Source of the DNA: an uncultured Eubacteriales bacterium
GTDB lineage: Bacteria; Bacillota; Clostridia; Oscillospirales; Acutalibacteraceae
Length of the DNA stretch: 17,632 nt
Assembly: GCA_934489895.1 (NCBI GenBank)
Contig: CAKSST010000026.1
Span: 1-17,632 of the forward strand
Reading direction: 5' to 3'
A model generated the notes under the pieces. The model saw nothing but the letters and a program-made list of their open reading frames with translations, had not been told where the DNA came from and made no database searches. A program made the position numbers and the translations under genes. This document shows positions 13,287 through 17,632 of the stretch, piece after piece. Each line of letters begins with the position of its first letter. Position 1 is the stretch's first letter.

Positions 13287-13315
13287 TTGAAAGAATTGCT
13301 GTTTTAGTTTAAAAT
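13287..13315 (+). promoter_or_regulatory. Probable sigma-A promoter of the radical SAM-hslO unit
   Basis: TTGAAA (13287-13292), a 17-base spacer and TAAAAT (13310-13315) start immediately after the M50 gene and 33 bases before the next ATG. Confidence 0.65.
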
Positions 13316-13347
13316 AATTAAGTTATTAATTAAACTGCGGTGATTAT

Positions 13348-15201
13348 ATGAAAAATACGGATTATTCTAAGCATTTTTTAAAGGCTCAGAAACCCGGCCG
13401 TTACAGCGGCGGAGAAATGGGTGCTGTTGTAAAGGATTTTGACAGTGCCCGCGTTTCTTTTGCCTTTTGTTTTCCTGATATATATGAGATTGGCATGTCA
13501 CACCTTGGCATAAAAATTCTTTATTCTCAGTTCAATGAGCGCGATGATGTTGTCTGTGAGCGTGTTTTTGCTCCCTGGACTGATTTTGAAGAGGTTATGC
13601 GCAAAGAGAATATACCGCTTTTTTCTATAGAATCGCGCCGTCCTGTAAAGGATTTTGATATTATAGGCTTTACGCTTCAATATGAAATGTGCTTTACAAC
13701 CGTGTTGAATATGCTTGAATTGGCAGGTATTCCTATACATAGCGCCCAGCGTAAAGGACTGAAAAACCTTGTTGTTGCCGGTGGCCCTTGTGCTTGCAAC
13801 CCCGAGGTTATGGCGGATTTTATTGATATTTTCTTTATAGGCGAGGGCGAAGAGGTTGATTTAGAGTTAATTGACCTTTATGAAAAATATAAAGACAGAG
13901 ATGATAAGGAAGGCTTTTTAAAGGCTGCCGCACAGATTGAGGGTGTGTATGTACCCGCATTGTACAAGCCCTGCTATAAAAAGGACGGAACAATATCATC
14001 CTTTGATGCAAACGGTAATGCGCCTGATCGAGTTAATAAGCGCATTATCAAGGATCTAAGCAAAGCGTTCTATCCGCGCAATTTTGCTGTGCCTTATGTT
14101 GATATTGTTCATGACCGCGTAGTTGAGGAAATCAGCCGCGGCTGTATACGCGGCTGCCGTTTTTGTCAGGCGGGATATATTTACCGTCCTGTAAGAGAAA
14201 AGCCTGCAGATGTTGTTTTTGACCAGGCTACTGCCCTTTGTAAAAACACTGGCTATGACGAGCTTTGCCTTTCTTCTTTAAGCACCAGCGACTATTCTGA
14301 ACTGTTGCCGTTGCTTGAACGGCTTATTGAGTGGGGAGAAGATAAGAAAATTAGCGTTTCTTTGCCGTCGCTGCGTATTGATAATTTCCCGCAGGAGTTG
14401 CTTGATAAAATTGGCGCTGTACGCAAAAGCGGTTTGACTTTTGCGCCTGAAGCGGGCACACAGCGCTTGCGTGATGTAATTAATAAAAACATTACTGAAG
14501 AAGAAATTTTATCAACCTGCCATAATGCCTTTAAATCAGGAGTTACCAATGTTAAACTTTATTTTATGTTGGGATTGCCTACAGAAACCGATGAGGATAT
14601 TGTAGGTATTGCGCGGCTTTGCCAGAAAATTGTTGATTTATATTATGCTAACCCTGATAAACCAAAGGGTAAAGCAGTTAATGTTTCTGCAAGTGTTGCT
14701 GCATTTGTGCCCAAGCCCTTTACACCTTTCCAATATGAGCCGCAACTGTCATTGGCAGAAATTGACAGACGTCAGAAATTGCTTCGCAGCAGCATAACCA
14801 GCAAAAAAATAAGCCTTTCCACACATGATGCTTCAACCGCATATTTAGAGGCAATTTTTGCAAGAGGCGACCGTAAGCTGTGCTCTGTTATTGAGCGCGC
14901 TTGGCACAGCGGATGTAACCTTGATGCCTGGGGCGAGTGTTTTGATTTTAACAAATGGATGGGCGCTTTTAAAGCGGAAAATATTGACCCTGAGTTTTAT
15001 GCTTACCGCACGAGAGAATATGACGAGATATTTCCTTGGGACCATATAAACTACGGTGTTAAGAAATCGCATTTTGAGAATGAAAACCGTCTTGCTCACT
15101 TAAGCAAGACAACTCCAAATTGCCGCCAGAACTGCGCAAATTGTCTTGAAGATTGTTATAAAGGGGGAGTCTGCTTTGAAAAACGTAAGAATAATGTATA
15201 A
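13348..15201 (+). CDS. B12-binding-type radical SAM protein (TIGR03960 family)
   Basis: This is a 617-residue cytoplasmic protein. The N-terminal half (about 1-230) has the B12-binding-like fold of this family, with FPDIYEIGMSHLGIKILY, VFAPW and a long glycine-rich segment ending in VVAGGPC and FFIGEGEEV. The radical SAM core (about 255-480) carries the [4Fe-4S] motif Cys266-x3-Cys270-x2-Cys273 in SRGCIRGCRFCQAGY, then LPSLRID, FAPEAGTQRLRDVINKN and KLYFMLGLPTETDEDI. The C terminus has an extra cysteine cluster (CRQNCANCLEDC). The family is widespread in clostridia, and its reaction is not established as far as I know. It is almost always followed by the DUF2344 protein found next here, so the two probably act on the same substrate. 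The ATG at 13348 has a weak GCGGTGAT site; a sigma-A promoter lies just upstream. Confidence 0.9.
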   Translation: MKNTDYSKHFLKAQKPGRYSGGEMGAVVKDFDSARVSFAFCFPDIYEIGMSHLGIKILYSQFNERDDVVCERVFAPWTDFEEVMRKENIPLFSIESRRPVKDFDIIGFTLQYEMCFTTVLNMLELAGIPIHSAQRKGLKNLVVAGGPCACNPEVMADFIDIFFIGEGEEVDLELIDLYEKYKDRDDKEGFLKAAAQIEGVYVPALYKPCYKKDGTISSFDANGNAPDRVNKRIIKDLSKAFYPRNFAVPYVDIVHDRVVEEISRGCIRGCRFCQAGYIYRPVREKPADVVFDQATALCKNTGYDELCLSSLSTSDYSELLPLLERLIEWGEDKKISVSLPSLRIDNFPQELLDKIGAVRKSGLTFAPEAGTQRLRDVINKNITEEEILSTCHNAFKSGVTNVKLYFMLGLPTETDEDIVGIARLCQKIVDLYYANPDKPKGKAVNVSASVAAFVPKPFTPFQYEPQLSLAEIDRRQKLLRSSITSKKISLSTHDASTAYLEAIFARGDRKLCSVIERAWHSGCNLDAWGECFDFNKWMGAFKAENIDPEFYAYRTREYDEIFPWDHINYGVKKSHFENENRLAHLSKTTPNCRQNCANCLEDCYKGGVCFEKRKNNV

Positions 15202-15826
15202 AAAAGCGGGCGACGCCAGATTTGTATCACATCTTGATATGAACAGATACTTTGCTCGTATTTTACGTAAATCAGATATTCCTGTTTGGTTTACCGAAGG
15301 CTTTAATCCCCATATATATACAAACTTTGCTTTTCCGCTTTCTTTAGGGTTTGAAAGTCAAGGCGAAATTCTTGATATCAGGTTGATTGAGGATTATCCT
15401 TTAGCGCAAATAAAAGAAAAGTTAAATGCAATCTCTCCAGAAAATTTTCATATAATTGATGTCTGGAAGCCAATAAAGAAGTTTACCGATATAAGTTTTG
15501 CTGAATATAGAATTGCAGTTGAAAGCGAAAAGGCGGATTTGTTTGACAGTTTGAATAAGTTTTTGCAGAGTGACGAAATTATTGTTACACGCACCAATAA
15601 AAAAGGTGTAGAAAAACAAATTAATCTTGCAGATGAAATTAAAAATATCCGCATTGAAAAAACAGCGGGTGGGGCAGAGTTTTATATTGTTTTACCTGCG
15701 GGCAATGCAAAAACAATAAATCCGTCATTGCTTATGGTGGCTTTTGCTGACAGCTATACTTGTGAGCTTGATATTAAGTTTACTCGTATAGGCTTCCTTG
15801 ACGGTGAAATGGAAAGGTTTATGTAG
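15176..15826 (+). CDS. TIGR03936/DUF2344 radical SAM-associated protein
   Basis: This 216-residue soluble protein resembles DUF2344 (TIGR03936), the standing partner of TIGR03960 radical SAM enzymes. The N-terminal RIMYKKAGDARFVSHLDMNR and the following FTEGFNPH and FAFPLSLGFESQGEILDI are signature segments. There are no metal-binding cysteines, so it is probably a binding or scaffold partner. I chose the TTG at 15176 because AAGGGGGAG (15161-15169) sits six bases before it. The more upstream TTG at 15146 would read through that site, and the ATG at 15194 would remove the conserved start. With this choice the gene overlaps the radical SAM gene by 26 bases, a sign of translational coupling. 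In many clostridia a ribonuclease G gene and rplU follow; here a methyltransferase does. Confidence 0.87.
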   Translation: MKNVRIMYKKAGDARFVSHLDMNRYFARILRKSDIPVWFTEGFNPHIYTNFAFPLSLGFESQGEILDIRLIEDYPLAQIKEKLNAISPENFHIIDVWKPIKKFTDISFAEYRIAVESEKADLFDSLNKFLQSDEIIVTRTNKKGVEKQINLADEIKNIRIEKTAGGAEFYIVLPAGNAKTINPSLLMVAFADSYTCELDIKFTRIGFLDGEMERFM

Positions 15827-15835
15827 GACAAATAT

Positions 15836-16591
15836 ATGATTGATAATAAATATGGCGAGTTTGCCGATTATTTTGATTATTTAAACGGAGACGCGCAATA
15901 TTCAAAAAGAACCAAGTATATGCTTGGCCTTTTTGAAAAATTCGGCACAAAACCGCAGATACTTTTAGACCTTGCTTGCGGTACCGGTGAATTTTCAATC
16001 GCTTTTGCTAAAAAGGGGTTTGAGGTTATTGGTGTTGACTGCTCTGAAAATATGCTGGCTGTGGCTCGTGATAAAGCCCAAAATGCAAAACAGGATGTTT
16101 TGTTTTTGTGCCAGCGTGCAGAAGAGCTTGATTTGTACGGCACTGTCGGCGGGGTAGTATGTTGCTTTGACAGCATAAACCATATTACAGATTCGGCAAC
16201 TCTATGCAAAGCATTTGAAAAGGTTTCATTATTTTTAGAGCCCGATGGTTTGTTTATTTTTGATGTAAATACCGTATATAAGCATAAAAATTTTTTGGGC
16301 GGTAATACTTTTGTATATGACGAAAAAGATGTGTTTTTTGTATGGAAAAATGAGTACAAGGAAAAGAAGAATCTTGTAAAGATCAATTTGGATATCTTCC
16401 AAAATATCGGTAATGATGAATACAAAAGAATAAGGCAAACAATTGTTGAGCGAGCTTATACCGAAGATGAGCTTGATAAAATGCTGAAAAAATCAGGACT
16501 TGAGGTGCTGGCGGTTTATGATGATATGTCATATAATCCGCCTAATGATAAAAGTCAAAGAATATATTATGTAACAAAAAAGGTGAAATAA
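15836..16591 (+). CDS. Class I SAM-dependent methyltransferase
   Basis: This is a 251-residue soluble Rossmann-fold methyltransferase. Motif I, LLDLACGTGEFS (about residues 43-54), binds SAM. The acidic end of strand 2 is in VIGVDCSENML (Asp68). Motif II/III regions show GVVCCFDSINHI and LFLEPDGLFIFDVNT. The second half, with ERAYTEDELDKMLKKSGLEVL, is typical of methyltransferases that act on small molecules or tRNA/protein side chains, but the acceptor cannot be read from the sequence. The ATG follows an AGGA that overlaps the end of the preceding gene (nine-base gap between stop and start). The stop codon TAA overlaps the hslO ATG by one base. It is therefore embedded in the operon between the radical SAM partner and Hsp33. 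Confidence 0.87.
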   Translation: MIDNKYGEFADYFDYLNGDAQYSKRTKYMLGLFEKFGTKPQILLDLACGTGEFSIAFAKKGFEVIGVDCSENMLAVARDKAQNAKQDVLFLCQRAEELDLYGTVGGVVCCFDSINHITDSATLCKAFEKVSLFLEPDGLFIFDVNTVYKHKNFLGGNTFVYDEKDVFFVWKNEYKEKKNLVKINLDIFQNIGNDEYKRIRQTIVERAYTEDELDKMLKKSGLEVLAVYDDMSYNPPNDKSQRIYYVTKKVK

Positions 16592-17463
16592 TGGGACGTC
16601 TTATTAGAGGGATAACATCATTTGGAGAAATTATGGCTGTCGCACTTGATGGCACGGATATTGTTGCAAATGCAGAACAGATACATAAAACATCTGCAAC
16701 AGCAACGGCAGCACTCGGCAGATTACTTTGCGCGGCTTCTATGATGGGTAATGCCATTAAAAACGAAGCCGGCAGCATTACTGTTAAAATTGCCGCTGAC
16801 GGCCCTTTAAGCACTGTTATGGCTGTGTCTGACAGCCACGGTAATGTGCGCGGTTATGTTAATAATCCGCTTGTTGAATTGCCGCTTAATGATGCGGGTA
16901 AACTTGATGTTTCGGGCGCTGTTGGTAAAAACGGAATTTTGCATGTAATAAAGGACAGCGGAAGCGGCGAGCCTTTTGTTGGCTCAGTACCACTTGTATC
17001 GGGCGAGATTGCCGAAGACATTACATCTTACTATGCTTTAAGTGAGCAGATACCTACAGTGTGCGCGTTGGGCGTGCTTATTAATCCTGACCTTACCGTA
17101 AAGGCTGCGGGCGGTTATATTATCCAACTGCTGCCCGGTGCAGATGATGCTTGCATCGACAAGCTTGAAGCCAGCATAGAAAAAATGCCGCCTGTATCAA
17201 AGATGTTGAGTGAGGGTATCTCTCTTGAAGAAATACTTAATAAAGCATTGAGCGATTTTGAATTTGATGTTCTTACTGATACTACTGTTGAGTATAAATG
17301 TAATTGCACAAAGCAGAGAGTGGAAAAAGCGCTTATTAGTTTGGGAAATAAAGAACTTGAGGATATGTCTGCCGACGGTAAGGATATTGAAATTAGATGT
17401 CAGTTTTGTGACAAGGTTTATAATTTATCAGCCGACCGTATTAAAGGCTTGATAAAAAAATAA
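16591..17463 (+). CDS. hslO: Redox-regulated chaperone Hsp33
   Basis: Hsp33 is a cytoplasmic holdase that becomes active when oxidants release zinc from its C-terminal switch. The protein has 290 residues, the usual length. The N-terminal domain shows the family opening (IRGITSFGEIMAVALDGTDIV), HKTSATATAALGRLL and KIAADGPLSTVMAVSDSHG. The C-terminal redox switch has four cysteines: CxC at about residues 237 and 239 (KCNCTKQR) and CxxC at about 270 and 273 (RCQFCDKVY), all intact. The ATG shares one base with the methyltransferase stop (TAATG), so translation is likely coupled. It is the last gene of the unit. I see no hairpin terminator after the stop, only an A/T run and then the tRNA-Val promoter, so read-through into the tRNA is possible. 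Confidence 0.96.
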   Translation: MGRLIRGITSFGEIMAVALDGTDIVANAEQIHKTSATATAALGRLLCAASMMGNAIKNEAGSITVKIAADGPLSTVMAVSDSHGNVRGYVNNPLVELPLNDAGKLDVSGAVGKNGILHVIKDSGSGEPFVGSVPLVSGEIAEDITSYYALSEQIPTVCALGVLINPDLTVKAAGGYIIQLLPGADDACIDKLEASIEKMPPVSKMLSEGISLEEILNKALSDFEFDVLTDTTVEYKCNCTKQRVEKALISLGNKELEDMSADGKDIEIRCQFCDKVYNLSADRIKGLIKK

Positions 17464-17482
17464 AAAAAATGAAAAATTTTTG

Positions 17483-17511
17483 TTGACAAATAAAAGCCGT
17501 TATGGTAATAT
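17483..17511 (+). promoter_or_regulatory. Sigma-A promoter of tRNA-Val
   Basis: A consensus TTGACA (17483-17488), a 17-base spacer and TAATAT (17506-17511) lie 46 bases before the tRNA. The leader contains an inverted repeat, TATCAC (17511-17516) and GTGATA (17526-17531). Confidence 0.85.
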
Positions 17512-17557
17512 ATCACTTGTCGCCGGTGATATCTACTAAGAATCAAGCTTGCGTCGT

Positions 17558-17632
17558 GGGAGCATAGCTCAGCTGGGAGAGCATCTGCCTTACAAGCAGA
17601 GGGTCACAGGTTCGAGCCCTGTTGTTCCCACC
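17558..17632 (+). tRNA. tRNA-Val, anticodon TAC (last base beyond window)
   Basis: Acceptor GGGAGCA (17558-17564) pairs with TGTTCCC (17623-17629) with one G-T wobble, followed by discriminator A and CC; the final A lies just beyond the window. The D stem is GCTC/GAGC. The anticodon stem TCTGC/GCAGA encloses the loop CTTACAA, giving anticodon TAC for valine. The T arm is ACAGG, TTCGAGC, CCTGT. It may be the first of a tRNA cluster continuing past the window. Confidence 0.96.

Noticed and set aside
15877..16425. 182-codon minus-strand frame inside the methyltransferase gene
   Set aside because: It is antisense to a clear methyltransferase with intact motifs, has no ribosome binding site, and its composition looks like a codon-bias shadow.
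1..17632. CRISPR array, toxin-antitoxin pair or defence system
   Set aside because: No spaced direct repeats were seen, and no small gene pairs or nuclease/NTPase defence proteins occur in any frame I could read.

Overview
The window comes from a low-GC, endospore-forming Firmicute. It is most likely a gut-type clostridium of the Oscillospirales/Ruminococcaceae kind. The evidence is AT-rich intergenic DNA, strong AGGAGG-type ribosome binding sites, sigma-A promoters of the TTGACA-17-TATAAT type, sigma-G, SpoIVB and a SpoIVFA/SpoIVFB-like pair, and FMN and SAM-I riboswitches. Nothing in the sequence fixes the genus. Apart from the first 1.1 kb it reads as ordinary chromosome backbone, with no phage, defence island or CRISPR array.

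Layout. 1-486 is the frameshifted 3' end of an IS1182-type transposase, and 655-1119 (-) is a small XRE regulator. 1261-1336 is tRNA-Thr(CGT) with its own promoter. 1370-1930 (-) encodes a DUF4364 protein, whose promoter lies back to back with that of an unrecognised coiled-coil protein (2068-2643). 2779-3888 holds sigG and a YlmC/YmxH-type PRC-barrel gene, and 4037-5251 is spoIVB. 5496-6486 encodes two consecutive zinc-ribbon membrane proteins. 6565-9540 (-) encodes a large membrane-anchored cell-wall protein with a glycosidase-like barrel and a C-terminal amidase_3 domain.

Two riboswitch transcription units follow: FMN riboswitch-ribU (9621-10521) and SAM-I riboswitch-metK (10524-11914). 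11998-13285 encodes an overlapping M23/M50 peptidase pair resembling spoIVFA-spoIVFB. 13287-17463 is a four-gene unit: a B12-binding-type radical SAM protein, its usual DUF2344 partner, a SAM-dependent methyltransferase, and Hsp33. The window ends in tRNA-Val(TAC), which lacks only its last base.

How the genes fit together. sigG, spoIVB and the spoIVFA/FB-like pair are components of the late-sporulation checkpoint in which the forespore protease SpoIVB signals across the intermembrane space to activate the mother-cell protease SpoIVFB. They are spread over about 10 kb here, among housekeeping genes for riboflavin uptake, SAM synthesis, RNA/cofactor radical chemistry and redox-regulated chaperoning. 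Almost every transcription unit is bounded by a clear promoter and a rho-independent hairpin.

I found no convincing undescribed system. The points most worth a second look are a probable ATT start codon on spoIVB, a glycosidase-like barrel that seems to have lost its acidic residues next to an intact amidase, a SpoIVFA-like protein with an apparently intact zinc site, the absence of spo0A after spoIVB, and the unrecognised coiled-coil protein beside sigG. All family names come from sequence recognition without database searches.
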